From assembly GCA_049274895.1 (NCBI GenBank), contig JBASTM010000011.1, forward strand, positions 10,404 through 74,403: a DNA stretch of 64,000 nucleotides, in the 5' to 3' direction. Each line of letters opens with the position of its first letter. The stretch's first letter is position 1. A program made the position numbers and the translations under genes. This document shows, piece after piece, positions 6,992-16,132 of the stretch. This DNA comes from JACQLN01 sp049274895 (GTDB taxonomy: Bacteria; Patescibacteriota; Minisyncoccia; JACQLN01). The notes below the pieces were generated by a model. That model was not told where the DNA came from. It ran no database searches and saw only the letters and a list, made by a program, of their open reading frames with translations.

Positions 6992-8392
6992 CTAGCGTCC
7001 CAGGCCGGCCAGGACGATATTCACAGTCTTGAGGATGATGCCCACATCAAATATAAATGAGCGATTTTTAAGGTAGTAAAAGTCGTAAGCCAGTTTCTCG
7101 CGGGTATCTTCCACCGAAGAGCCGTAGGTGTAGTTTATCTGGGCCCAGCCCGTGAGGCCCGGCTTAACTAAGTATCTACGGTCGTAAAAAGGGATTTCTT
7201 TGGTCAAAAGCTCGTGAAACTCCGGCCGCTCGGCCCGCGGCCCCACAAAAGACATCTCCCCTTTTAAGATGTTAATAAGCTGGGGCAGTTCGTCTAAACG
7301 GGTTTTACGCAGCAGCCGCCCCACTTTGGTTATTCTGGCATCATTGGGGGTGGTCCACTGGGCCCCGCCCGCTTCGGCATCGGTGCGCATGGTCCTAAAC
7401 TTGACCAGTGTAAAAGACCGACCCTGGCGGCCCACCCGAACTTGTTTATAAAAAACCGGGCCGCTGTCTTCCAGTTTGGTCAAAACAGCAACCAAAACAC
7501 CCAAGGCCGCAGACGGAATAAAAAGAGCCAAAACTACCCCAAAATCCAAAACCCTTTTGACGCCCTCATAAAAAGTCCGCCGACCCGAGGCGAAATTGTT
7601 CAAAAACCAAACGTGATCCACGTTGTTAAGGTCAACCTTGCGCCAGACCCTTTCGCTAAACTTGGAAAGATTGGCCACCTCCACGTGGCCCACGAAATTA
7701 TAAAGCGACGAGGTTAAAGAACTCTGATCCAAAAATTTATCATCTATAATAAAAGCGCGAATGCCTTGACTGTTGACCAAAGATGCAATATCAACCTGGC
7801 GCGGCGGATTCAAAATCTGCGGCAGGTGTTGATGATGGATTTGATTGGCAAAGGCCTGCTGGGGCCCGACCAAAAAATCAACCTTATAGCCGATCTGCGG
7901 GTTTTGGTTAAGCTTGATGGCTAAAACCGCTCCCCGCTCGTCCCAAGAAACTACGGCGGTTTTCACCAAGAGATTCTTTTTTAAGATGCGGTTGATCTGG
8001 CCGCGCCACAACACAAACAACAAGGAAAAAACGGCAAAATAAATAAAGAGATTGGTTTTGGGAGCCACCTCCGATGAGCCGGCAAAGTAAAACCATAACA
8101 CCGCCGCCAAAAAGTTAACGATTAAAGAACGGGCGAGGCCGCCGTAAAACTCCAAGGTGTTTTTGGCCGAAGTAATTTCGTAGAGGTTATGGATGTAAAA
8201 AACCACCAGCCAAACCAGCATTAGCGGCGTGAAAGCTTGGGCGTGTATGTAAAAAAAATCCGCGGTGGTGTAATTGGAACTGGCCAAGCCCGACACACCG
8301 CTGTATCTTAAATAAACCGTGGCCAACAACGCCAAGTAGAGGAATAAAATATCCCCCATCAAGATGATTATCTTTTTGGCTTGGGCGGGCAT
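6992..8392 (-). CDS. Polyprenyl-phosphate sugar phosphotransferase (bacterial sugar transferase)
   Basis: Priming enzyme of surface glycan synthesis: transfers a sugar-1-phosphate from a nucleotide sugar to undecaprenyl phosphate at the inner membrane face. The 466-residue protein has an N-terminal block of about four membrane helices plus a CoA-binding-like/Rossmann middle domain (residues about 1-265), a fifth hydrophobic segment near KRVLDFGVVLALFIP, and the C-terminal catalytic domain with GPVFYKQVRVGRQGRSFTL, KFRTM, RKTRLDELPQLINILKGEMS, FVGPRAERPEF and KPGLTGWAQI, all hallmarks of the family (WbaP/CpsE/EpsE group). It opens the large minus-strand envelope region and probably initiates the glycan built by the rest of the locus. 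Sugar specificity cannot be read from the sequence. Confidence 0.93.
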   Translation of the reverse strand: MPAQAKKIIILMGDILFLYLALLATVYLRYSGVSGLASSNYTTADFFYIHAQAFTPLMLVWLVVFYIHNLYEITSAKNTLEFYGGLARSLIVNFLAAVLWFYFAGSSEVAPKTNLFIYFAVFSLLFVLWRGQINRILKKNLLVKTAVVSWDERGAVLAIKLNQNPQIGYKVDFLVGPQQAFANQIHHQHLPQILNPPRQVDIASLVNSQGIRAFIIDDKFLDQSSLTSSLYNFVGHVEVANLSKFSERVWRKVDLNNVDHVWFLNNFASGRRTFYEGVKRVLDFGVVLALFIPSAALGVLVAVLTKLEDSGPVFYKQVRVGRQGRSFTLVKFRTMRTDAEAGGAQWTTPNDARITKVGRLLRKTRLDELPQLINILKGEMSFVGPRAERPEFHELLTKEIPFYDRRYLVKPGLTGWAQINYTYGSSVEDTREKLAYDFYYLKNRSFIFDVGIILKTVNIVLAGLGR

Positions 8393-8448
8393 AAAATGCA
8401 GTTTGTTTTTATCTATCTATACAACCAAAAACATGGCCCAAAGTAACC

Positions 8449-8477
8449 AAAAACCCCGCTCTTCAGAAGGGCGGGGT
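8449..8477 (-). terminator. Intrinsic terminator after the PG-binding protein gene
   Basis: Minus-strand stem ACCCCGC/GCGGGGT (8453-8459 with 8471-8477) and an 11-base loop, followed by a run of five U. It lies 22 bases past the stop of the gene at 8499. Confidence 0.8.
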
Positions 8478-8498
8478 CTTGATTCATATCTAATAAAA

Positions 8499-9872
8499 CT
8501 ACTTCTTCAATATCGCATCTATTTGGGCCTGGATGGCTTTGATTTGATCCGCTATCTGCTGGGCCTGACTAGGCGCTGCTGATGACGGTGCGGCCGGAGC
8601 CACATATGAAGGAGTTGGCGGGGCTATGGGAGCGCTGACCGAAGAACTGCCCAAAATTTCATTAATCTTTTGCAATGTAGCCGGCCCAACTCTACCCACT
8701 GCAGGCAGACCATACTTGGCTTGGAATTTCTTTACCGCGGCTGTGGTCTTGGGACCGTAGAAGCCGCTCACAGTGCCTTCGGGGTAAATGGTTGGATCTT
8801 GGGCTAAGAGCTTTTGCAAGTCCATAACTTCATCATTTCTAGCACCAGGATTAAGTTCAGAATCTATAGAAACTGATCCGGAAACCACCGGCGCAACCTG
8901 TGCGGCCGAGCCGGATGTGATGCTTTGAATTTGTTGCTGGATAGCTTGAATTTGAGATTGGATTTGATTGGCAGTTCTAGCTTGAACCGACGTTGACGGC
9001 GCTGGAGTTGATATGACTTCGGCTTTAGAACCAAAAACATCATTCAACTTAGCCAATGTAGCCGGCCCAACTCTACCCACTGCGGGCAAACCATACTTGG
9101 CTTGGAATTTCTTTACCGCGGCCGTGGTCTTGGGACCGTAGAAGCCGCTCACAGTGCCTTCGGGATAAATGGTCGGGTCTTGGGACAAAAGCTCCTGCAG
9201 TTTCATAACCTCGTCATTACGAGCACCGGGATTAATTTCCTTAGTTAGAACTGGCGCCATACTCACAGATACTGGAGCTGATACGACTGGTGCAACCACG
9301 GGGGCCGTAACAGCTGGAGTTGCTGGTCCAACTGTAGTTGCAGTTGTGGTAGTTGTAGTTTTTGGAGTAGCAGTTGTTGATGTAGTAGTAGTTGTAGTCG
9401 TGGTAGGAGAAGCCGAAGAAGTTGAAGATAATGTACTGGTGGTTGATGATGAACTGCTACTGCTAGAGGAAGACCCGCCTCCGCCGGAAGTGGTAGTACA
9501 AGTTGAGCTACCCGGGGCCACATTCACCGTTTCAGAGGAACCGGACGGCAGAGACACGGAAAGCACCGACGAAGAACTGCCGCATTCCAAACTAAACACG
9601 GTCTTGTCACCCCTATAAGTAAAATTCTTTTTATCGGCAGAAGTTAAATTGATGGTTGACCCTGACGCCAAGGTTATATCCATGTCCGCAGCATTCACAA
9701 CCAATGTCTCTACCTTACCATTGGTAACGGTTAAATCTATAGTGTTGCCGCCAACGGTAACACTTAGGGTACCCCCACTAGAAATAACCACATCATCAAA
9801 AGCCGCAGAAACAACCAGAGGCAGTACTAACCCCAACAACACCCCGACCCTCAAAATGTTTTTAAGTTTCAT
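8499..9872 (-). CDS. Secreted protein with two peptidoglycan-binding domains
   Basis: A 457-residue exported protein. Signal peptide at residues 1-23 (MKLKNILRVGVLLGLVLPLV, cleavage near VSAA). A beta-rich N-terminal domain (24-125) with two cysteines (C97, C125) is followed by a Ser/Gly/Thr linker (126-180) and an Ala/Pro/Val stretch. Two PG_binding_1 repeats follow at about 213-281 and 340-408; each has NPGARNDEV, GTVSGFYGPKTTAAVKKF and LPAVGRVGPATL. Short Gln-rich coiled-coil segments (QIQSQIQAIQQQIQ; QIADQIKAIQAQI) follow each repeat. Likely a cell-wall-bound surface protein. The two repeats are almost identical at DNA level, a sign of recent duplication or gene conversion. Such proteins are common in Parcubacteria; the precise role is unknown. 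Confidence 0.85.
   Translation of the reverse strand: MKLKNILRVGVLLGLVLPLVVSAAFDDVVISSGGTLSVTVGGNTIDLTVTNGKVETLVVNAADMDITLASGSTINLTSADKKNFTYRGDKTVFSLECGSSSSVLSVSLPSGSSETVNVAPGSSTCTTTSGGGGSSSSSSSSSSTTSTLSSTSSASPTTTTTTTTSTTATPKTTTTTTATTVGPATPAVTAPVVAPVVSAPVSVSMAPVLTKEINPGARNDEVMKLQELLSQDPTIYPEGTVSGFYGPKTTAAVKKFQAKYGLPAVGRVGPATLAKLNDVFGSKAEVISTPAPSTSVQARTANQIQSQIQAIQQQIQSITSGSAAQVAPVVSGSVSIDSELNPGARNDEVMDLQKLLAQDPTIYPEGTVSGFYGPKTTAAVKKFQAKYGLPAVGRVGPATLQKINEILGSSSVSAPIAPPTPSYVAPAAPSSAAPSQAQQIADQIKAIQAQIDAILKK
8640..9246. repeat. Two near-identical direct repeats encoding PG-binding domains
   Basis: Segments at about 8659-8857 and 9048-9237 differ by only scattered third-position changes and encode the two PG_binding_1 units of the surrounding gene. 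They are a possible substrate for recombination changing the number of domains. Confidence 0.75.
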
Positions 9873-9903
9873 AAGTAGAGCGTGTTAAAGAAATAAGAGA
9901 GCG

Positions 9904-10617
9904 TTATTTGGGGCATTCAACCACATCCACGCTCAGAAAATCAGCAGCTCCTCCAACAGCTCCAACGGCATTAGCCACGGAATCAGCCATTATGGAAATA
10001 CAATTGGCACCATTTGATGATCTGAGTATTATTTGGCCACCATTTCCGCCTTCACCGGCTATATAAACTGTAGCAGTCGCATTCTGGGCCGCACCCACTG
10101 CACCCACAGTCAAGGAAGGATCAATGGTGAGCGTGCCTGTAACATCGGCATCGGCCCAAGTCGTTGTACCTATAGACACAGCACCGCTTAAACCGTCAAC
10201 CAATAAAGAGCTCGAAGCTATACCAAAACCGTATCTAACGGAAGACGTAGCGGTTGTAGATGTAGCCGTGATGTAGGAAGTATAGATAAAGTCGCCGATT
10301 ATGGCGCCTCCGGCAACAGCCAAACCGCCATCGTTATTAACATCACTCGACACAGTGGTGGTACCTATGCCAAACCGACCCATGGTCCACGAAGGATTGG
10401 TAGAAGTCGATTTAAAGTAATCAGCATGGACAAAACCTTCCACGATAGCCTCACCTTTAACGGCTAAGGCCGCACCGGGGGTAGTCGTGGCTACTGCCAC
10501 ACTGGACGTGTTAATGGTTGTGGCACCGTAAGTCACCACCGCAACCATAAAAACTGACAGAAAGACCGCGGCAAAGGAAACAAAAAACCTCTGCTTATTA
10601 TTTATAATTTTAGTCAT
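9904..10617 (-). CDS. Secreted low-complexity surface protein
   Basis: Exported protein of about 237 residues from the ATG at 10617 (MTKIINNKQRFFVSFAAVFL gives a normal signal peptide ending near TYGA). An in-frame TTG at 10641 would add 8 residues but places hydrophilic residues before the basic start. The mature part is rich in Thr, Ser, Ala, Gly and Val, with tail-fibre-like words such as FGIGTTTV, AVSIGTTTW and AALAVKGEA typical of Parcubacteria surface or fibre proteins, and ends with a small Cys-containing domain (NCISI ... VECPK). No known enzyme domain. It follows the PG-binding protein on the same strand (32-base spacer) and may be coexpressed with it. Function unknown. Confidence 0.7.
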   Translation of the reverse strand: MTKIINNKQRFFVSFAAVFLSVFMVAVVTYGATTINTSSVAVATTTPGAALAVKGEAIVEGFVHADYFKSTSTNPSWTMGRFGIGTTTVSSDVNNDGGLAVAGGAIIGDFIYTSYITATSTTATSSVRYGFGIASSSLLVDGLSGAVSIGTTTWADADVTGTLTIDPSLTVGAVGAAQNATATVYIAGEGGNGGQIILRSSNGANCISIMADSVANAVGAVGGAADFLSVDVVECPK

Positions 10618-10702
10618 TTTTTTAAGATTCTCTGGAAACAAAAACCCAGAGAAGCTACTTTAATAATTTCGAGCCTAGCTGATGTTTAACATCTTAACAC
10701 TA

Positions 10703-10732
10703 AAAACGAAAAACCTGTAAAGACAGGTTTTC
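10703..10732 (-). terminator. Intrinsic terminator of the ligase gene
   Basis: AAACCTGT/ACAGGTTT stem (10711-10718 with 10723-10730), 4-base loop, followed on the minus strand by TTTTTCGTTTTT. It lies 35 bases past the stop codon at 10767. Confidence 0.85.
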
Positions 10733-10766
10733 CACAGCTATTAAAGCCTGTATGGTTTTTTGGGTT

Positions 10767-13013
10767 TTATCTGTCTATTTCTCCATTCCTTATCTCTTCG
10801 ATAAAAGCCTCACCCTGGACTTTGAACCCCGGCGCCAGTTCTATGACTTTTTGCAGTTCTTCAATGGCTTTTTTGTCCTCAAAAATCTTTACGTATATTG
10901 AAGCCAGGTTCAACCGATATTGAACATTAGCAGGCTCCTGTTTAACCAGCATTTCCCAAATCCGGGCAACCTTTCCAAAATCACCTATAGCGGCGTAAGC
11001 GTTTATGTATTTAGTATCCGCTACCACCTCGGTTCCAAAATGCTTTTTTAACAAAGCATCCGCTTCCGACGATTTCCCTGAAAAAATAAGTATAACCGAG
11101 TAATTATGAACGGCATCCGGAAACTCCGGCGCCAAGTCATAAGCTTTTTTAAGAGCCCTTAAGGCCAAATCCTCCTCGCCGGCCTTAAAATAAGCCTCGC
11201 CCAACAAAAAATAAAACTGTTGCCTTTTATCCGAAACGGTTAAACCTTCTTCTGCGGCCAAAACAGCGCTCGCCGGATCCTGATTCAGACCGTGAAGCGT
11301 CGAAAGAAAAGCCTTGGCCCTGACGTCGTATGGAAAATCCTCGGCTTGCTTCTTTATTTCTTTGAGAGCGAAATCTATAAATTCCGCTTTATCTTCTTCG
11401 GATGTAGCTGGGTCCTGATCTATCCTGTCGGCGTATTGAGCTAGTTGTTCCCTGATTTCGGGCGTGCCGAAAGTGTTGTAACTCAAACCTTTTTCTAGAG
11501 CCTTTATACCCTCACCCAGATCGCGCACCCGGCTGCCGTCGGCCGAATAGGTAACCATTCTTAAAGAATTGATTATGCTTTTTGAAGCTAATATCGGCTT
11601 CACGTTAAAGAAATAGATCGAAAAAACTAGCGTGGGTACCACCACAGCCATAACACCCCAGCGCAAACCGGAAGGAATTTCTACTTTAGAATTATTTTCA
11701 ACAACAGGTACCGCCGAAGTTTCTCTATTTTGAGTCCAAAGACTGTGCAAATAAGCCAAAACGGCGAAAAAAAACATATAGCTTGTGAAATTATCGAAGA
11801 CAAAAATATTATTCACGAAATAAGCGGCCAGCATTCCCGTAAAAACTCCCGAAACACCAACTGTAAAAATATTTTTTTTAGCCAGATCGTATAAAATCTT
11901 AAGCGCCGAAAAGAATAAACTTAAATAGGCCAAAAGGCCAACTAGTCCAGTAGACGTCATCCAGTCAAAAAAAACATTGTGAGCCCGGTCGAACCACGGC
12001 TCTTGGCGCCACAACTGCGGATCGTAATACTTGGAAAATATGTAAACGAAACTTTCCGGACCCCAACCCAAAACCGGGCGGTCCTGCCAAGCTTCGTAAG
12101 CCATGCGCCAAATTATAAAACGGGATTGGGTGGTTGTTTCGCTTAAAGAAATATCGGCGAACCTAGTTAAAACATCGCTATTTCGCACCAAAGACGAATC
12201 CTTGATCGATATAAAAACAACTGGAACAGCCGCAAGAAGAATTAAAAAAACCACGGCTAGTTTGCGAATCTTTCCTTTTTTCCATATAACACCGACGACC
12301 AGACCAACCGCAAGACCAATTAACAACCCCAGCATAGCTCCACGAGTAGCTGTCTTATAGACGATGAAAAGTTCGAAAATTACCGCGACCGCCAAACCGA
12401 TCCTTAGCCAAACATTTCTTCCGCGGGACTTAAGCAAGAAAAACAAAATTAAAAAAATATGGAAAACAAGATATATAGCCAAATAAGTGGCATTGCCCAT
12501 GGTCCCGTCCAAACGTTCATCGCCTTGATGGACGTCCAATACACCTAGAAACTGGAATAAGGCATAAAAAGACGCGGCCAGGCTGGCCAAAATGGAAACG
12601 CTCCAAAATTTAACCCAATCCCGTTCTCGCCTAAATACGCTACCTAAAATAATAAAATAAACGAAATAATGCCAATGGGCCCAAAATCCTTCCATACGTT
12701 CAAAGCCGGACCAAAAACTTTTATAAGGAGAAATGCTGAATATAGTGGCCAAAAATATGGCAGCCGCGAGGGTAATATAGCTGTAAAGAATCGCGGAAGA
12801 GCGGGGTCGGTACTTAGGATCAGCTAAAATAAGCCACAACCAAAAAACAAAAAGGATTTCTATGATAATCCTAAAAATAAAGTTCCTTCCGGTTATAAAC
12901 GGAAAATATAAAGACTTAGTGACAACCAAAGGCAGAACCGGAACGATAAAGAGACCGATTTTTATGATCCAGCTTACGGAATTTTTATTCAGCATACTTT
13001 GTTTGTATAGCAT
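10767..13013 (-). CDS. O-antigen ligase/polymerase family protein with C-terminal TPRs
   Basis: A 748-residue integral membrane protein. Residues about 15-440 hold some twelve hydrophobic helices. The Wzy_C/WaaL-type periplasmic loop is clear: RFIIWRMAYEAWQDRPVLGW, then GPESFVYIFSKYYDPQLWRQ, then RAHNVFFDWMTSTGLVGLLA, with the conserved Arg/His of the family. After the last helix (near residue 470) comes a soluble TPR-like helical region (about 560-740; words such as ALRALKKAYDLAPEFPDAVH and VQYRLNLASIYVKIFEDKKA). Such proteins polymerise or ligate lipid-linked glycan onto protein or lipid acceptors outside the membrane. It lies downstream of the nonulosonate genes and ends in a strong terminator. 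Start ATG at 13013 or, six codons on, MLNKNSVSW; both are possible. Confidence 0.88.
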   Translation of the reverse strand: MLYKQSMLNKNSVSWIIKIGLFIVPVLPLVVTKSLYFPFITGRNFIFRIIIEILFVFWLWLILADPKYRPRSSAILYSYITLAAAIFLATIFSISPYKSFWSGFERMEGFWAHWHYFVYFIILGSVFRRERDWVKFWSVSILASLAASFYALFQFLGVLDVHQGDERLDGTMGNATYLAIYLVFHIFLILFFLLKSRGRNVWLRIGLAVAVIFELFIVYKTATRGAMLGLLIGLAVGLVVGVIWKKGKIRKLAVVFLILLAAVPVVFISIKDSSLVRNSDVLTRFADISLSETTTQSRFIIWRMAYEAWQDRPVLGWGPESFVYIFSKYYDPQLWRQEPWFDRAHNVFFDWMTSTGLVGLLAYLSLFFSALKILYDLAKKNIFTVGVSGVFTGMLAAYFVNNIFVFDNFTSYMFFFAVLAYLHSLWTQNRETSAVPVVENNSKVEIPSGLRWGVMAVVVPTLVFSIYFFNVKPILASKSIINSLRMVTYSADGSRVRDLGEGIKALEKGLSYNTFGTPEIREQLAQYADRIDQDPATSEEDKAEFIDFALKEIKKQAEDFPYDVRAKAFLSTLHGLNQDPASAVLAAEEGLTVSDKRQQFYFLLGEAYFKAGEEDLALRALKKAYDLAPEFPDAVHNYSVILIFSGKSSEADALLKKHFGTEVVADTKYINAYAAIGDFGKVARIWEMLVKQEPANVQYRLNLASIYVKIFEDKKAIEELQKVIELAPGFKVQGEAFIEEIRNGEIDR

Positions 13014-13041
13014 AAAAGCATACCCGTAGCAACAATTCTAA

Positions 13042-13755
13042 TTATATTTCACCCATCATTCTTTCGGCCAAAAGCCAATCTGCCGGGCTATCTATGTTAA
13101 CACTGTATTTTTCGGCCATGGGATAAATAACCGCTTTGTCGCCGTAGAAATTGGGATTGTCCGGATGGGATAATAGTTCGGTTTTGAACAAATAAATCGC
13201 GCCGTTATGGTAATAGGTTTTTTTTGGAAAACTTTGGCGTCTGGGGATGCGTTTATGCAACGGCTCTCGGCTGGTTAAAAGCTTAGCCCAACCGGTTTCG
13301 TCTTCCGCCACCGCCCAATAGGGGCTAAAGTGGCCGGGAATCTCCGACATACTGACCACCGAATCCGCTCCTCTAGTTATAAAAAGCTCTAAGGCCTCTT
13401 TAATATGCCAAGTTTGGCGCAGCGGCGCCGTGGGCTGAAGCAACATAACAGCATCGGGCTGGTAATCTTGATTTTCTTTAAGCCAGGAAACGGCATGTTG
13501 GAGTACCGGCAGATGGGGCGTGCCGTCCTGGGCTAAATCCGCCGGGCGCATAAACGGCACATCCACGCCGTATTTCTTGGCCACCTCGGCGATTTCGGTG
13601 TCGTCGGTGCTTAAGATAATGCGGTCAAAAACACCCGACTCCTGCGCAGTTTTTATGGTATAGGCAATCAAAGGCTGTCCACATAAATCGTTTATGTTTT
13701 TGCGGGGTATGCCTTTGGACCCGCCCCGAGCAGTAATAATTCCGAGTATTTTCAT
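13042..13755 (-). CDS. CMP-nonulosonate cytidylyltransferase (NeuA-like)
   Basis: Acylneuraminate cytidylyltransferase family, 237 residues: activates a nonulosonic acid with CTP to the CMP-sugar donor. The nucleotide-binding start IITARGGSKGIPRKN (about residues 6-20) is the family signature, followed by LCGQPLIAYTI, ILSTDD (about 47-52) and LLQPTAPLR (about 105-113), the substrate/metal-binding region. The C terminus NIDSPADWLLAE is also typical. It lies 17 bases downstream of the NeuC-like gene, with NeuB-like genes above it, completing a nonulosonate module. The exact acid (sialic, legionaminic or pseudaminic) cannot be told. A paralogue lies at 19327-20046. Confidence 0.92.
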   Translation of the reverse strand: MKILGIITARGGSKGIPRKNINDLCGQPLIAYTIKTAQESGVFDRIILSTDDTEIAEVAKKYGVDVPFMRPADLAQDGTPHLPVLQHAVSWLKENQDYQPDAVMLLQPTAPLRQTWHIKEALELFITRGADSVVSMSEIPGHFSPYWAVAEDETGWAKLLTSREPLHKRIPRRQSFPKKTYYHNGAIYLFKTELLSHPDNPNFYGDKAVIYPMAEKYSVNIDSPADWLLAERMMGEI

Positions 13756-13772
13756 ATTTTATTCGCGTGGGG

Positions 13773-15020
13773 TCATAAATCGTTAAATGATTTTTGAATA
13801 TCTAAATCAACTGTAGCAAGTATACTGGCCATATTGGAAGCAGTGTTCCCCCAACCGAACATATCGCTTTTTGGGTACTGACCGTGACTGATCTGAAACG
13901 CCATCGCTTTTTTAAGCGAATCGGCGTTACCTTCAACTTCTAAAACATTCTCACCCTTTTCCCTTTTATTCTGCCGCAAACCCGCTAAAACAACGGGTGT
14001 GCCAAAATAAGCGCCCTCCCGAATAAAACTGGAGGAATTGCCTACGGCGCAGGCGGTATTTTTTAGGTATTTGTAAAAATCGTCCGGGTGGAGATGTTTG
14101 GTAAAAAAAACATCTTGGGGTTTTTCGTTTTCTAGCCAATTTCTGACGGCACTACCCAGCACATCAGAACCGGCGTCAATGTTGGAACCCAAAATTACTT
14201 TTGGCCAGGGCAGTTCTTTTAAGGCCAAGATGAGATTGGTGACCAGTTTGATATTCCCCTCTTGAGAGTCGGTAGCCACGGGATGGACCAAAACTAAGAT
14301 ATAGGGTTGATTTACATTCAAGCCAGGAAAAACTCTTGGCGGGATCGTAAAATCAATCTTGGCCACAGCGTCTATGGCTGGTGAACCCACCGCAAAAACT
14401 TTACCGGGATCCTCGCCCATTTGGATCACCCGCCGTCGGCTGGATTCGGTGGAAGTAAAATGAATATGGGCCAGTTTGGTAATGGCATGCCGGATACTTT
14501 CATCAATTGTTCCCGAAACATCGCCGCCTTCATTGTGGGCTATGGGAACGTTCAGGTAAGAAGCCGCGATGGCCACCGCCAACATTTCAAAACGGTCGGC
14601 GTTCACAAAAACAATGTCGGGTTTTATTTTTTTGATTTCCTCGACTAATCTTTCTACGCCCAAACCCACTGTTTTAGCCATAGTTTCCGATTTGCCCCCG
14701 TCAAAAAATATAGGCGCGTATGATTCTATTTCAAAACCGTCTTTGATTAAATTCTGGGCCAAAAAATCGTTTCTAAAAACATAATCTTGTCCGGCCCACG
14801 ACCTTAGACGCGCCAACACATACCACGGCCCGGCGGCCACCCACGATCGCGGCCGGCTGTGGGCGATATTCTTAAAAAAATAGCCGTAAGCCGCCGGCAC
14901 GCCCACGATTATTTTCAAATCCAAAGCTGGATGATTTTTAATGGCGTCAAGCACCGGCCGCAACCGGCCGTAATGCGCCCGGTTAAAAATCGGCACCAGA
15001 ATTTTTCTTTTGGGATTCAT
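13773..15020 (-). CDS. neuC: UDP-N-acetylglucosamine 2-epimerase, hydrolysing (NeuC/LegG-like)
   Basis: GT-B-fold epimerase of 415 residues that makes an N-acetylmannosamine-type sugar from a UDP-HexNAc, the first committed step of sialic or legionaminic acid synthesis. The hallmark segment is NEGGDVSGTIDESIRHAITK (about residues 183-202); most relatives have HGGE/HGGD preceded by HI, so the local H-N-E variation is slightly unusual. Further family features: FVNADRFEMLAVAIAASYLN, VFAVGSPAIDAVAK, and the C-terminal GNSSSFIREGAYFGTPVVLA that binds UDP. The TTG/ATG choice is clear: ATG 15020 gives MNPKRKILVPIFNRAHYGRL. It is 2 bases after the NeuB-like stop, so translation is probably coupled. 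Confidence 0.9.
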   Translation of the reverse strand: MNPKRKILVPIFNRAHYGRLRPVLDAIKNHPALDLKIIVGVPAAYGYFFKNIAHSRPRSWVAAGPWYVLARLRSWAGQDYVFRNDFLAQNLIKDGFEIESYAPIFFDGGKSETMAKTVGLGVERLVEEIKKIKPDIVFVNADRFEMLAVAIAASYLNVPIAHNEGGDVSGTIDESIRHAITKLAHIHFTSTESSRRRVIQMGEDPGKVFAVGSPAIDAVAKIDFTIPPRVFPGLNVNQPYILVLVHPVATDSQEGNIKLVTNLILALKELPWPKVILGSNIDAGSDVLGSAVRNWLENEKPQDVFFTKHLHPDDFYKYLKNTACAVGNSSSFIREGAYFGTPVVLAGLRQNKREKGENVLEVEGNADSLKKAMAFQISHGQYPKSDMFGWGNTASNMASILATVDLDIQKSFNDL

Positions 15021-15022
15021 AA

Positions 15023-16132
15023 TTAAACTATCATTTCGGGAGTTATCGGCTGGTGCCTGGCAATATCCGTTTGGGCAACTCTGCCAACTACAGTTTCAAA
15101 CTTTTCCGACGGTAAACCGGCCAAATGCGCCTGCGGCCTCATCGCCCCCACCAACTCGCGAGTTACCATAGAACCGGCCGGAATATCTTCCAGCGCCACC
15201 AAAGTTTTCCTAAAAAACGGCCGGAACTGGGCTTCACCTTCTTGTAAGGTTTTAGCCGAATCGCCCAACCCGGCCCTGACAATATCTTTGGAAAGATATT
15301 CTTCCTTTTTATATGGATCCGATTCCAGTTCTCTGATGCCGCCGACCAAACTAGCCAACTCCGAAGGCGTCATGGCCACCTTATGATCCGAACCCCACAA
15401 ATCACGGCTCAAAGAAAAATGTTTTTCGATGATGGTCGCGCCCAACGCCACCGCGGCCAGAGCCGAATCAATGCCAATAGAGTGGTCCGAAAAACCTATC
15501 GGGATATTGTACCTCTCTCTAAAAAAATTGACGGTACCCAGTTGCAATTCCTCCGGCGGGCAGGGATATTTGGAGACGCAATGCAGTAAAGCCAACTCGG
15601 CGCCTCGCCGGCTTAAAAAATCAACCGCGAGGTCAACCTCTTCCAAAGTGCTCATACCGGCCGAGATAATAATGGGCTTATCCGACGCGGCCAGGTAATC
15701 CAGCATTACAAAATCCAAAATATCGCCCGAGCCGACTTTCCATAAATCCACGCCGACTTCCTCGTTCAAAAGCTTGGCCGCGCCGCGGCTCATAGGTGTG
15801 GAGAAAAAAATTATGCCTAAGTCGTCGCAGTATTTTTTTAATTCCCGCCAGAACCACACCGGTGTGGCCAAAGTGTTTCTTTTGACCCAGTTATACCTGT
15901 CCGCGCCCTTAAAATGCGGCGCGACAACATTGATATCAGCTTGTTCGTCTGCCACGGTATGGGTTTGAAACTTAACCGCGTCGGCTCCGGTTTCTTTAGC
16001 CAGCCGCGCCAGCTCTTTGGCATTTTCTAAATAGACCTCCACCGGCTGATCCACCTCGGTCTGGATAAAACCCTTACCCACCTCGGCCACCATAAAAACC
16101 CCATCGCCGATTATATTTGATAATTTATTCAT
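15023..16132 (-). CDS. neuB: N-acetylneuraminate synthase-type enzyme with SAF domain (NeuB/LegI/PseI)
   Basis: Condenses a 6-carbon amino sugar with phosphoenolpyruvate to form a nonulosonic acid. The 369 residues comprise the TIM-barrel NeuB domain (about 1-285) with ADAVKFQTHTVADEQ, FSTPMSRGAAKLL, KVGSGD and IIISAGMSTLEEVDLAV, GFSDHSIG and ATIIEKHFSLSRDLWGSDHK, and the C-terminal antifreeze-like SAF domain (about 300-368, FRKTLVALEDIPAGSMVTRE). Both domains are complete. The start ATG overlaps the end of the second NeuB-like gene by 4 bases, so the two synthase paralogues are translationally coupled. Confidence 0.93.
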   Translation of the reverse strand: MNKLSNIIGDGVFMVAEVGKGFIQTEVDQPVEVYLENAKELARLAKETGADAVKFQTHTVADEQADINVVAPHFKGADRYNWVKRNTLATPVWFWRELKKYCDDLGIIFFSTPMSRGAAKLLNEEVGVDLWKVGSGDILDFVMLDYLAASDKPIIISAGMSTLEEVDLAVDFLSRRGAELALLHCVSKYPCPPEELQLGTVNFFRERYNIPIGFSDHSIGIDSALAAVALGATIIEKHFSLSRDLWGSDHKVAMTPSELASLVGGIRELESDPYKKEEYLSKDIVRAGLGDSAKTLQEGEAQFRPFFRKTLVALEDIPAGSMVTRELVGAMRPQAHLAGLPSEKFETVVGRVAQTDIARHQPITPEMIV

